The position numbers and the translations under genes are program-made. This document shows positions 1-9,700 of a stretch of DNA of 44,432 bases, one piece after another. The DNA is from Planctomycetota bacterium (GTDB taxonomy: Bacteria > Planctomycetota > UBA8108 > JACQVS01). The stretch's first letter is position 1, and every line of letters starts with the position of its first letter. The notes under the pieces are model-generated. The model was not told where the DNA came from and did not search any database. It worked only from the letters and a program-made list of their open reading frames with translations. The stretch covers positions 1-44,432 of the forward strand of contig JANQLS010000087.1 of NCBI GenBank assembly GCA_028280485.1. Direction: 5' to 3'.

Positions 1-204
1 ACTTTATGACCACAGGAAAAAAGAGCTAATAGTTTAGGATTGAAAAATTACGGGGAAGAGGCGAGGATTTTAAAAAATTCACAGCCTCTCCGCGTGCGGT
101 ACATGGCTATCGCAAATCATTGATGAAAAGGTCGTCACTCTTGAATGGATGACTCGTTGAAATCTATGTGAGTTCAAAAAATTAGTAATCGTCTCTCGGG
201 ATGG

Positions 205-223
205 CCGCACGCGGAGCGTGCGG
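205..223. repeat. GC-rich REP-type hairpin after the lipase gene
   Basis: A perfect 8-base inverted repeat, CCGCACGC / GCGTGCGG, has a 3-base GGA loop and ends one base from the stop of the minus-strand lipase gene. A single arm-like copy in the opposite sense (CCGCGTGCGG) lies at 90-99. No T-run follows on the minus strand, so it is more like a REP-type palindrome or an mRNA 3'-end stabilising hairpin than a classical terminator. I saw nothing else in bases 1-204. Confidence 0.6.
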
Positions 224-224
224 A

Positions 225-1340
225 CTACTTAAACTTCCCCTCCTTAAGGAATTTCTTCGTGGCTTCGATGGTTTCAGCCTTTGACATGATGAAAGTGTGG
301 GAAGATTGGAGGAGGAGGAAATCTTTCATTCCTTTGAGCTTTGTGTTTTCGACAGCGACGATACCATCGTCATCGCCGGGAAGAAGGGGATTCATACCTT
401 TGCCGTCTTTTGAGCCTCCGGCGATAATTCCAAATTCATATTTCGGAATAGGAAACTCTTTTAGGTTTTCAGTGGTCAATTCTAATCCGGATTCACCGGC
501 AAAAGCTTCAAATACAAACCATTCTTTTAATAGATCGGCGGCGACACTACCTTGATTGGGGGGAGCCAACATCACGATGCGATGAACGGGCATACGTTGT
601 TGCCACGGTTGAGTCTCTGAAAGTACTTTTCTTAAAACGATCCCCCCTAAGCTGTGAGTGACAAAGGAAACTTTTTTGTATCCCCGTTGCTGATTGAGGA
701 TGGCATGGATTTGTTCCGCGTGATCTTCAATCTTCTTTTGCGTGCTGGGGTAGTTCACATATTCGGCTTGGTAACCTGCTTTTTCTAAAGCGTCTCTCAT
801 TTTCGAAAGAGAGTCTTTAGATCTTCCTAATCCATGAAGCAAGAAAACTAAGTGGTCACCCTGGATCTCAATTCCTTTTTTAACTCTTTCCTGCTCTAAA
901 AGAACTCGACACTCGGCGAACGATCCCCAGCCTTTTCTAATATCTTTAGGATTCAGGAGGCGGCAGTGATCGGTTAACAAGTTTTTTTGAATGCGCCAAT
1001 TCCCGTGAATGAATCGATCGGCCCAAACTTGCTTTCCTCCCAAGGTGGGGAAATCGAGGTTCATATTCCCTTCACCAAATTTTTCGATCAGGAGCTCCAA
1101 GCGTTTCGAGTTGCATTCATCGAGGCTTCCCTTGGCTAACGATTCCGATTCGAGAACGAGCTCAAATGAAGCCGTCTCTTCGATTTTGCGAATTTTATAA
1201 CCAAAGATTTCCTCGAATAAGGGTGTCGTCATTTTTTTAGCGGCCGGTGTCGGCTTTGTGATGGTTTCGGCTCGACAGCTCAGTAAAGTCAGCCCACTGA
1301 AACTGAGAAGAATGAGAGTCGTGAGGCGGAAAAGACGCAT
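225..1340 (-). CDS. Lipase-like alpha/beta hydrolase lipoprotein
   Basis: This is an exported serine hydrolase of the alpha/beta fold, probably a lipase or esterase of the PGAP1/triacylglycerol-lipase type. I start it at the ATG giving MRLFRL because it opens on a lipoprotein signal peptide (LTLLSC, lipid-modified Cys about residue 22) and has AAAGGA about 10 bases upstream. A start ten codons earlier would bury the signal. The oxyanion-side motif LLHGLGRS is near residues 168-174, the nucleophile elbow is THSLGG (Ser about 230), and candidate acid and His are in LLPGDDDG and SSHTF (His about 348). The first 150 residues match nothing I know. It is monocistronic by position. The fold is secure, the substrate unknown. 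Confidence 0.8.
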   Translation of the reverse strand: MRLFRLTTLILLSFSGLTLLSCRAETITKPTPAAKKMTTPLFEEIFGYKIRKIEETASFELVLESESLAKGSLDECNSKRLELLIEKFGEGNMNLDFPTLGGKQVWADRFIHGNWRIQKNLLTDHCRLLNPKDIRKGWGSFAECRVLLEQERVKKGIEIQGDHLVFLLHGLGRSKDSLSKMRDALEKAGYQAEYVNYPSTQKKIEDHAEQIHAILNQQRGYKKVSFVTHSLGGIVLRKVLSETQPWQQRMPVHRIVMLAPPNQGSVAADLLKEWFVFEAFAGESGLELTTENLKEFPIPKYEFGIIAGGSKDGKGMNPLLPGDDDGIVAVENTKLKGMKDFLLLQSSHTFIMSKAETIEATKKFLKEGKFK

Positions 1341-1929
1341 GACGGTGATGTCCTTTTTTGGTGGATCCAAGTTCTGGGTACAAAGATTCTGGAAATGGGG
1401 AAGAGCAAGCTCCGTTCCAGAGAGGCCGATTCCTTTAAGTGGTAGTAATTAAATAGGTTAAGAGTTCTGTGGCGATACGAGCACAAGACATGTGATGCAA
1501 TAAATGGCTCTCCCGGTACAGTGAATGTACCATAGCGTTGAGTCACTTTGAATTCTTAGGAAGGATCTCTTAACTAGCCCGAAGCGCTAGCGAGGGGCGC
1601 TCCCCTCGCTAGCGCTTCGGGCTAGTTAAGAAAGCTTAGTTTAGGTAGGGGTTTCATAGAGAAAATTGGAAAGCTTTCAAGGGGAGGGGGAGAATACGAT
1701 CTCAACGCTATAAGTTGTTGAAGAATCCCTAATTAAATAGCAATCCTCGGTAAATCTATCGGCTACAATCAGAGGTATGATTTGGGTCTTATTCTCGAAA
1801 GGAATAGGTGTTTTTGGATCTGCTGTTCAAGCATTGACGAAGGTCTCCTCTCCCTTTCGTATCAATTATTAAGTTTTTATTAAGCATGGCTTCTGAATAC
1901 AACATTTTAGAAACCATTTGTGATTCGTG
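1341..1929. other. Divergent intergenic region with nested palindromes
   Basis: These roughly 590 bases separate the divergent lipase and CotH genes and must hold both promoters. I see no gene. There is a short hairpin GGTACA-gtgaa-TGTACC at 1515-1531 and a very strong palindrome at 1568-1631. An 11-base inverted repeat (ATAGCGTTGAG at 1532-1542, its complement at 1701-1711) brackets that palindrome. The 200 bases before 1930 are AT-rich, without a consensus promoter I would defend. Confidence 0.6.
1568..1631. repeat. Perfect 30-base inverted repeat, 4-base loop
   Basis: Bases 1568-1597 are exactly complementary to 1602-1631 around a CGCT loop, giving a 30-bp hairpin without a mismatch. Its core AGCCCGAAGCGCTAGCGAGG resembles the palindromic repeat I associate with many planctomycete genomes, which supports the taxonomic guess. 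Such perfection suggests recent insertion or active maintenance as a REP-like element. It could also end transcription from either side, but lacks a long T-run. Confidence 0.85.
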
Positions 1930-4900
1930 ATGAAACAATCCTTAACTCAGATTCTCAGGTGCCTTTCAATCCTATCTGTTCTTGGAATGGGGTCGGCTCT
2001 CGATGGAGCTGATTTAAAAATCACCGAATTCATGGCAGCAAACGGTGGAGGCCATCTCGATGAGGATGGTGATACTTCCGATTGGGTTGAAATTCAAAAT
2101 ACAACGATTCAATTTGTTAACTTATCGAATTGGGCGCTGACGGATGATCCGGGCGATCTCAGCAAGTGGGTCTTTCCCTCAAAACTCTTAGGGCCGGGTG
2201 AGTTTCTGATCATCTTCTGTTCGGGAAAGGACCGTGCTCCAAGCGACGGGGAACTTCATACCAATTTCAAATTAGATTCTAAGGGCGAGTACCTTGCCTT
2301 AGTCCGTCGTATTGATGGAGAAATTGCTACGGAATTTAGTCCGCAGTATCCACTCCAACATACCGATGTTTCTTTCGGTGAGGGTCAGCAAATTACCGCG
2401 GCTCTGGTTGAGGAGGGCGACCTTTCACGCGTTCATGTTCCTTCGAGCGACATCCTGGGAACTGCTTGGACGGGTGGTGCTCCCTTCGATGATTCCCTGG
2501 TCCGAGGTTGGATCCCAGCTCCCTTGGCCGTAGGTTATCCCAAAGAAGTTGCGAACCATGTTCCTCCACCTCAGTCTTACTGGTCCTTCGATGGGGATTT
2601 TCAAGATCGAGGAATGGGAGGCGATCACGCTGACAGTCGCGGAGCTCGGTTCGACAATCGCGTTCCCCCACAAATCGGGACGGGGCAATCGCTCGATTTT
2701 GATGGTCAAAATGATTATGTCAGCATCGAGATCGATGTCTCCGAGGTGGAGTATACCGTATCCTTCTGGTTTCAAGCCGATGCTTCAGGTCGAGGATTGT
2801 ACTGTGTGGTCGACAGCGATCTAGGGGGAGGCGGCCACGACCGACATCTGTACCTCAACGGTGGAAACATCGCCACTCGGCTCTGGAGTAACGAAGTTTT
2901 AACTTCCTCCGGTCGTAACTATGCCGATGGGCAATGGCATCACATCTGCCATGTCTACGGTGGTGAAATCGGGGGCCAAGAAATTTATATCGATGGTGAG
3001 CGGGTCTTAAATGGAGTTAAAGATTACTCCGACTTCGATTGGCAGCAACGAATCAACCTGGGTTTTTCAAACGATGCCCAAGGGACCTATTTCGATGGGC
3101 GGATCGACGAACTCGCTGTATGGAACATCGCTCTCTCGGTCGATGAAATCGTGAGTTTATCTGAAGGGGTCAACCCCGCCACCCTTTCCGGAATTGGTGC
3201 CTTCGTCGAAACGGATATTGAAGACGAGTTGAAAGGTGAAGGTTCGAGTCTCTTCATGCGTATCCCCTTCGAGGTGGAATTACCCTTCGAATCACAACAG
3301 TTACAGCTTCAGATGCGATACGAAGATGGTTTCCTTGCCTACCTCAATGGAACTCCTGTAATAAGTAGCAACGCACCCTTGAATCCCGGGTTTGACTCTT
3401 TGGCTTTAACCGATCGCTCTGTTTCACAAGCGACTCGGGTGGTTGCTCTCGATCTCTCTGGGCATATCGATTTGCTCGTCGAGGGAACGAATATCCTCGC
3501 CATTCATGGACTCAATGAAAGTGTAGACGGTGAAGAATTTTTAATCGCTCCTCGATTAGTTGCCTCGGATCATACCGTGTCCTACATCAAGGAGCCGAGT
3601 CCGGGGGCGCCCAATATCGGCCAAATATACGAAGGTTTTGTTGGGGAGCTGAGTCTGAGTCATCGACGGGGGCTTTATGAATCTTCTTTCGAGTTAGAAA
3701 TCGAAACTCCGGAACCCACGGCTGAAATTCGGTACACCCTCGATGGATCTGTACCCACTGAAACTACGGGTGATATCTATACGGGGCCGATTCTCATCGA
3801 TGGGATGACTGTGATTCGAATTCAAGCGTTTAAAGAAAATTGGATTCCTTCACCGATCGAAACGCACTCCTACCTTTTCATTACTGATGTCAAGGATCAG
3901 CCGGCGATGATCGACACTATCGTCAACCATCCCACCTACGGACCCTTGATTGAACCAGCGTTGCGAGCTCATCCCAGTGTTTCGATTAACATTCCTAATT
4001 CCGTGACGACGGTGGAACGCGAAGCTTCCATCGAACTGATTTTTCCTGACGGCAAAGAAGGTTTCCAAATCGATGCCGGGATTAAACGAGTTGGGGGACA
4101 CAGCTTAGGTGCCTTCCCCAAAAATAGTATGCGACTTTATTTCCGCAGTAAGTACGGGAAGTCTAAGCTTAAATACGATGTCTTCGATGGCACTCTCTAC
4201 GGTGAGAGCGCCATTAAAAGTTACGACCGTTTGCATTTGAGATCCGGTTCGCACGATTCCATTTTTTACTTGGGAGCGAATGTGCAGCCTCCTTCGAATG
4301 GGCAGTACCTACGCAATCGGTTTATGCACGATATGCAGTTTGAAATGGGGCAATTCTCCCTTCACGGCCGCTGGGTGCAGGTCTATATTAACGGAGCGTA
4401 CTGGGGGCACTACCAATTGATGGAACGGCCTTCAGCTGATTTGATGGCTGAATATATGGGCGGCGAAAAAGATGAATTTGAAGCGATCAATTCGGGACAA
4501 CCCCCGAGGGTCATCGGCGATCGTTGGGACGGTTGGGCTCATATTCAAACGATACGAGATGATTACGACGAAATTTTACGTTGGGTCGATGTCGAGAGCT
4601 TAGCCGATTACATGCTCCTCAATTTTTGGGCGGGTAATGATTGGGACTGGAGCGTGCATCACAATTGGATGGCAGGGGGACCTTCGCATCCAGATCGTGG
4701 AGGGTATAAGTTTATCTCTTGGGATGCCGATATCATCTGGCGTCGGCTCGAAGATTATAATTTAGATCATCCCGGTCCGAATTTCATCTTCAGTGATCTC
4801 CTGCAACACGATGATTTTAAGCTCTTAGTGGCAGATCGAATTCATAAGCATTTTTATAATGATGGATTGCTCACTCCCGGTCGAGTGAGAGAGCTCTACG

Positions 4901-6735
4901 ATCGAAGAGTCGAAGAAATTCAAACCAGTATCGTTGCTGAGACAGCTCGTTGGCAGTGGAGTGGAACCTGGACTCGTGATCAGCAATGGGCGGCAGAACT
5001 CGCTCGATTAAGAACCGATTTTTTCCCTCGCAGAACTCAGATCACGATCGATCAAATTCGAGGACGCGGGCTTTACCCTACGGTTGAACCTCCATTATTC
5101 AGAGTGGATGGAGTGGTTCAATACGGGGGCATTGTAGATAAAGATCAGTTTCTGAGTATGGAAGTTCCCGATGAAGCGGGGGGATCTTTCGTTGATACCG
5201 AAGTCATCGATGAAAGTTCTCCCGTTAGTGTTTTAGTCCCTCAAGATGACAGTGTCGGAGATTCCTGGAAGCAACTCAACTTCGTTGAAGGAGCTCAGGG
5301 TGAAACCTGGATTCAAGGACTCAATGGAGTCGGATACGAAACCACTAGCGGTTACGAGGGAGTGATCAATGTGGATGTGATCGACTTGATGCGAGGGAAC
5401 GACGGAAACAATTCCGTTTATGTCAGAATTCCCTTCACCATTCAAAATGCAGCGGAATTGCAAGAGATCGATCGCCTGCTACTCAGTATCAATGCTGACG
5501 ATGGTTTCGCGGCGTACATCAATGGGCAACGGGTGACTTCTGAAAACGCTCCCGATGAAGATGCCATCACTTGGAATTCGAATGCGACGGCGGGTGGAGA
5601 AACCCAACTTGCCAATCCTTCTCGTTTGGATATTACCGAGCACAAAGGCCTTCTTCAGGTAGGTGAGAATCTTTTAGCGATTCATGGATTGAACTTTGCG
5701 ACGTCCTCTAGTGATATGCTCGTACTCCCCAAGTTGTTGACGGGGCGTTTCGATCCCAGCGGGGGGAATGGAAATATTCGGTATACATTAGATGGCTCCG
5801 ATCCCCGTGATCCGGAGGCCCAGACCTTCGATCAAGCGATTACCTTAGATAAAACCCTTCGCGTTAAAGCCCGGAGTCTCGAAGGGGATAATTGGAGTGC
5901 TCTTTCGGAGGCGGTCTTTGTCGTCTCTGGATCTCTTCCTCTTCGCATCACCGAAATTCATTACCATCCTCGAGCTGAAGATGATCCCGACAGCCCGTTT
6001 GGGGATAATGATTTTGAATTTTTAGAAATCAAAAACACCGGAAGTGAAACGGTGAGTCTGTTTGGGGTTAAAGTGACTGGAGATATCGAGTTCGATTTTT
6101 CTGAATCCGAAGTTCAGGAATTGGCACCCGATGCTTATGTCGTCATCGTGGAAGATTTGGGGGCATTTTCTCAAAGATACCAGACTCAAGGGATGCTGAT
6201 CGCCGGGGAATACAGTGGAGATTTGAACAACTCTGGGGGCACCTTGACGGTACTCGGTCCTTTAGATGAGACGGTACAATCTTTCACTTTTGATGATATT
6301 TGGTATCCCACCACTGATGGAGTGGGCGATTCACTGACAGTCGTCGATGAATTTATAAATCCGAATTCCTGGACGGATGCTCAATTGTGGAAAGCTTCAA
6401 GTGTGGCCGATGGGACGCCCGGTCAGTCGGATTCTGGTGGGAATAACAGTGGGTGGCGCTTGCCTGGAGATGCCAATGCGGATAGGAACCTAGATCTTGG
6501 GGATGCGATTTCCCTTCTCCTGATGATTTATCGTGGAGGAGTCGCGATGCCCTGTGACGGTGATTCACTCGAAGATGAAGGGAACCTAACCCTTTTGGAT
6601 CTCAATCAAGACTTAACGGTTGATGCTTCGGATGCTATATACCTCCTCACCTTCCTCTATGTCGATGGTCCAGCGCCGGGATTAGGAACAGATTGTGAAC
6701 GGATCCTTGAGTGTTCGACTCTCTGTGATTTTTAA
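1930..6735 (+). CDS. Giant exported CotH-type multidomain surface protein
   Basis: About 1600 residues with an N-terminal signal peptide. Domains in order: a lamin-tail domain (about 28-160, LKITEFMAANGG), a LamG/concanavalin-like lectin domain (about 216-413), a beta-sandwich of unknown family (about 427-555), a chitobiase C-terminal/Fn3-associated segment (about 582-652, IRYTLDGSVPT), a CotH kinase-like domain (about 662-1050, with GHYQLMERPSADLM and FISWDADIIWR), a second copy of the unknown beta-sandwich (about 1102-1272), another IRYTLDGSDP segment, a second lamin-tail domain (about 1338-1455) and a dockerin-like pair of calcium loops at the end (GDANADRNLDLGDA and LDLNQDLTVDASDA). CotH domains are atypical protein kinases in spore coats; here a surface or adhesion role is more likely. 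GTG at 1927 directly precedes the ATG; no clear ribosome site is visible. Confidence 0.88.
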   Translation: MKQSLTQILRCLSILSVLGMGSALDGADLKITEFMAANGGGHLDEDGDTSDWVEIQNTTIQFVNLSNWALTDDPGDLSKWVFPSKLLGPGEFLIIFCSGKDRAPSDGELHTNFKLDSKGEYLALVRRIDGEIATEFSPQYPLQHTDVSFGEGQQITAALVEEGDLSRVHVPSSDILGTAWTGGAPFDDSLVRGWIPAPLAVGYPKEVANHVPPPQSYWSFDGDFQDRGMGGDHADSRGARFDNRVPPQIGTGQSLDFDGQNDYVSIEIDVSEVEYTVSFWFQADASGRGLYCVVDSDLGGGGHDRHLYLNGGNIATRLWSNEVLTSSGRNYADGQWHHICHVYGGEIGGQEIYIDGERVLNGVKDYSDFDWQQRINLGFSNDAQGTYFDGRIDELAVWNIALSVDEIVSLSEGVNPATLSGIGAFVETDIEDELKGEGSSLFMRIPFEVELPFESQQLQLQMRYEDGFLAYLNGTPVISSNAPLNPGFDSLALTDRSVSQATRVVALDLSGHIDLLVEGTNILAIHGLNESVDGEEFLIAPRLVASDHTVSYIKEPSPGAPNIGQIYEGFVGELSLSHRRGLYESSFELEIETPEPTAEIRYTLDGSVPTETTGDIYTGPILIDGMTVIRIQAFKENWIPSPIETHSYLFITDVKDQPAMIDTIVNHPTYGPLIEPALRAHPSVSINIPNSVTTVEREASIELIFPDGKEGFQIDAGIKRVGGHSLGAFPKNSMRLYFRSKYGKSKLKYDVFDGTLYGESAIKSYDRLHLRSGSHDSIFYLGANVQPPSNGQYLRNRFMHDMQFEMGQFSLHGRWVQVYINGAYWGHYQLMERPSADLMAEYMGGEKDEFEAINSGQPPRVIGDRWDGWAHIQTIRDDYDEILRWVDVESLADYMLLNFWAGNDWDWSVHHNWMAGGPSHPDRGGYKFISWDADIIWRRLEDYNLDHPGPNFIFSDLLQHDDFKLLVADRIHKHFYNDGLLTPGRVRELYDRRVEEIQTSIVAETARWQWSGTWTRDQQWAAELARLRTDFFPRRTQITIDQIRGRGLYPTVEPPLFRVDGVVQYGGIVDKDQFLSMEVPDEAGGSFVDTEVIDESSPVSVLVPQDDSVGDSWKQLNFVEGAQGETWIQGLNGVGYETTSGYEGVINVDVIDLMRGNDGNNSVYVRIPFTIQNAAELQEIDRLLLSINADDGFAAYINGQRVTSENAPDEDAITWNSNATAGGETQLANPSRLDITEHKGLLQVGENLLAIHGLNFATSSSDMLVLPKLLTGRFDPSGGNGNIRYTLDGSDPRDPEAQTFDQAITLDKTLRVKARSLEGDNWSALSEAVFVVSGSLPLRITEIHYHPRAEDDPDSPFGDNDFEFLEIKNTGSETVSLFGVKVTGDIEFDFSESEVQELAPDAYVVIVEDLGAFSQRYQTQGMLIAGEYSGDLNNSGGTLTVLGPLDETVQSFTFDDIWYPTTDGVGDSLTVVDEFINPNSWTDAQLWKASSVADGTPGQSDSGGNNSGWRLPGDANADRNLDLGDAISLLLMIYRGGVAMPCDGDSLEDEGNLTLLDLNQDLTVDASDAIYLLTFLYVDGPAPGLGTDCERILECSTLCDF

Positions 6736-6789
6736 TTGGTGTTAGAGAACCAGATCTCAGTCTCATCCCCCTGAGATGAGATTCTAATC

Positions 6790-9700
6790 ATGGATAAGAA
6801 ATTCCTACTTCTTCTTAGTTTGTTTCTGACTCCAACCAGTGGATTTTCTACTGAAGAGAGAAACTCTGATTTTTTCGAGAAAAAGATTCGTCCTATCTTT
6901 ATCTTGAAATGCCAAAAGTGCCATGGACCCAAAAAGCAAAAAGGGGGTTTGCGGGTCGATTCCTTGAACGCATTACTTCAAGGTGGTGAACGGGGACCGG
7001 CGATCATCCAAGGGCAATCCCAGAAAAGTTTATTGGTTCAAGCCGTGTCGAGGCAATCCAAGTTGAAAATGCCTCCAAACGATCCTTTGTCTCCAGTTGA
7101 AATCCAGGCCTTAAAAACTTGGATTGACTCCGGTGCCGTTTGGCCTGAATCTCAAGTCGCCTCTGATTTCACTCAAGAAATTCAAAAGCAACACTGGGCC
7201 TTTCAGTCCCTAAAAAAAGTTTCAGTTCCGAGCTTAAAGGATAAGTGGATTAAAAATCCTATCGATGCCTTTGTCTTAAAGAAACTCCATTCGAAGAACC
7301 TCAAACCATCTCCAAAAGCAGATCGACGAACTTTGTTGAGGCGGCTGAGCTACACCTTGACGGGGCTTCCACCAAGTTATGAAGAAACGGAACGATTTAA
7401 AAGAAGCAGTCATGATCGCGCTTTGGAGCAAGCTGTCGATCGTTTACTTCAATCTCAACATTACGGTGAACATTGGGCTCGACACTGGCTAGACGTCGCT
7501 CGTTACTCCGATACAAAAGGTTATGTCTACGCTCGAGAAAATCGAACTTGGGTTCATGCATGGGTCTATCGTGATTGGGTCACCGGAGCTTTCAATGAAG
7601 ACATGCCTTACGATCGATTTCTTCTCTTGCAACTGGCAGCGGATCAAGTTGATGACCGTAAACCGGGCGATTTAGCGGCGATGGGGTACCTCACTTTAGG
7701 GCGGCGATTTTTGGGGGTGACTCCGGAGATTATCGATGATCGTATCGATGTGGTGACCCGTGGGATGCTCGGATTAACGGTGAGCTGCGCTCGGTGTCAC
7801 GACCATAAATATGATCCCATTTCGACCCAAGATTATTATTCGCTCTATGGCGTGTTCAATAGTAGTAAGGAAGAAGTGGTTCAGCTTGCTACGGAGGCTC
7901 CTGGTGATGAAGCCTTCGTGAAGGGATTGAAAGAACGAAAGGAAAAATTTGAAGCCAAATTTTCACAGTACGCTCTACAAGCATCCGAACGAGTCCGAGG
8001 GAGAATCAAAGACTATCTCCTGGTTCAAAAGAAATTACACACTCTTCCCAAGGAAGGCTTCGACCAAATTTTAGGTTCTAAGGATCTGTATGGATCCTTT
8101 GCTTTTCAGTGGAGGGATTATCTAAAGCGAGCTAAGGAAGCTAGGGATCCTCTGTTTATTATTTGGCATGCCTATTTTGATTTGACCGAGGAGGATTATA
8201 AGGAAAAGGGATTGAAGCTATTTAAAGAGCTTCAATCTAAAAAGGATGATTACGGAAGTGTTTTCAAATGGACTCTTGAGCACTTTAAGCAATCTCCCAC
8301 AGGCTTCCAAGGGATCGTGAAGAGTTATGCTGAGCTGCTTACTACGGTTGATAAGCGTTGGAAGATTGAACTTAAAAAAGCAAAAGATCAAGAGAAGGAG
8401 CTTCCTACGCGTTTTGAGAATCCCTCTTGGGAAGCTGTTCGGAAAGTTCTCTATTCGAAAGACTCGCCATGTGAAGTTCCCCGTGAACCCATGGCTAATA
8501 CCGAGCGATTTTTTCCTACAAGGTTAGTCGAGGAACTCTGGAGGCTCGAGGGCGCCATCGACAATTGGATTATGTCGGCGGGATCCAAAGTTAAGTTTTC
8601 CAAGACCTTAAAGGATCGAAGAATCCCTCGCGAACCAAGAGTCTTTATTCGTGGTAATCCTCGTGATTGGGGACCCGAAGTTAAGCGTCAGTATTTAACG
8701 ACTCTTTCAAAGTCCCAAAAACCATTTACCCAAGGGAGCGGGAGATTTGAGTTAGCCCAAAAGATCTCCTCGTCAGAGAATCCATTAACCGTGCGAGTGA
8801 TCGTCAATCGAGTTTGGGCTAAACACTTTGGGAGAGGATTAGTTTCTACTCCCAGTGATTTTGGATTGAGAGCTCAAGCTCCTAGCCATCCAGAACTTCT
8901 GGATTGGTTGTCTAGAAGGTTTATCGAAGAAGGTTGGAGTCTAAAAGCTCTCCATCGACTCATTTTAACCTCCAGTACTTACCAACAATCTTCTTTGATT
9001 CATTCCCATTCGAAAAAAGCATTCGAGCAGGATCCTGAAAACCGTCTCCTGTGGAGGATGAATCCCAAGCGCCTCTCATTTGAAGAGTTTCGTGATTCTA
9101 TGTTGATCAGTACGGGGCAATTAGATCCGGCTCTTGGGGGAAGGCCAGTTAATATTTTAAACGCACCGTTTTCAAATCGAAGAACACTTTACGGAACCGT
9201 CGATCGACAATTCTTTCCTTCCGTATTGAGAACCTTCGATTTTGCTAATCCAGATATTCACATCCCTCAAAGACGAGAAACAACCGTACCTCAACAAGCT
9301 CTCTTCTTCATGAACCACCCCTTGGTTCTTAACCGAGTGAAAAAATTATCACAATCGACTCAAGCGTTAAAAGATTCTCATGCCAGAATCAGAGCTACAT
9401 TTAGAAGTGTATTCCAACGAGATCCCAGCCCATTAGAGGTCCGTGAGGCTGAAGGTTTTCTCCGTCAAGACGGGGTATTGATCGAAGAAAAGTTTTCTCC
9501 TCAAGCAAAAGACTGGCATTACGGACTTGGCCGAGTCGACCCTGTAGTTCAAAAAGTTGTTCAGTATTCTCCGCTTCCTCACTTCACTGGAGAGGCATGG
9601 CAGGGAGGACCTCAGTGGCCAGATCGAATTTTAGGCTGGGTTCAATTAACGGCCACGGGAGGGCATCCGGGTAATCACTTAGGACACGCCGCAGTTCGAC

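Noticed and set aside
1341..1370. Ten-codon N-terminal extension of the lipase gene
   Set aside because: It would precede an evident lipoprotein signal and has no better ribosome site than the ATG at 1340.
6754..6777. Hairpin ATCTCAG/CTGAGAT between the CotH and PSD1 genes
   Set aside because: Only 7 bases per arm and no T-run; not convincing as a terminator, and the genes are probably cotranscribed.
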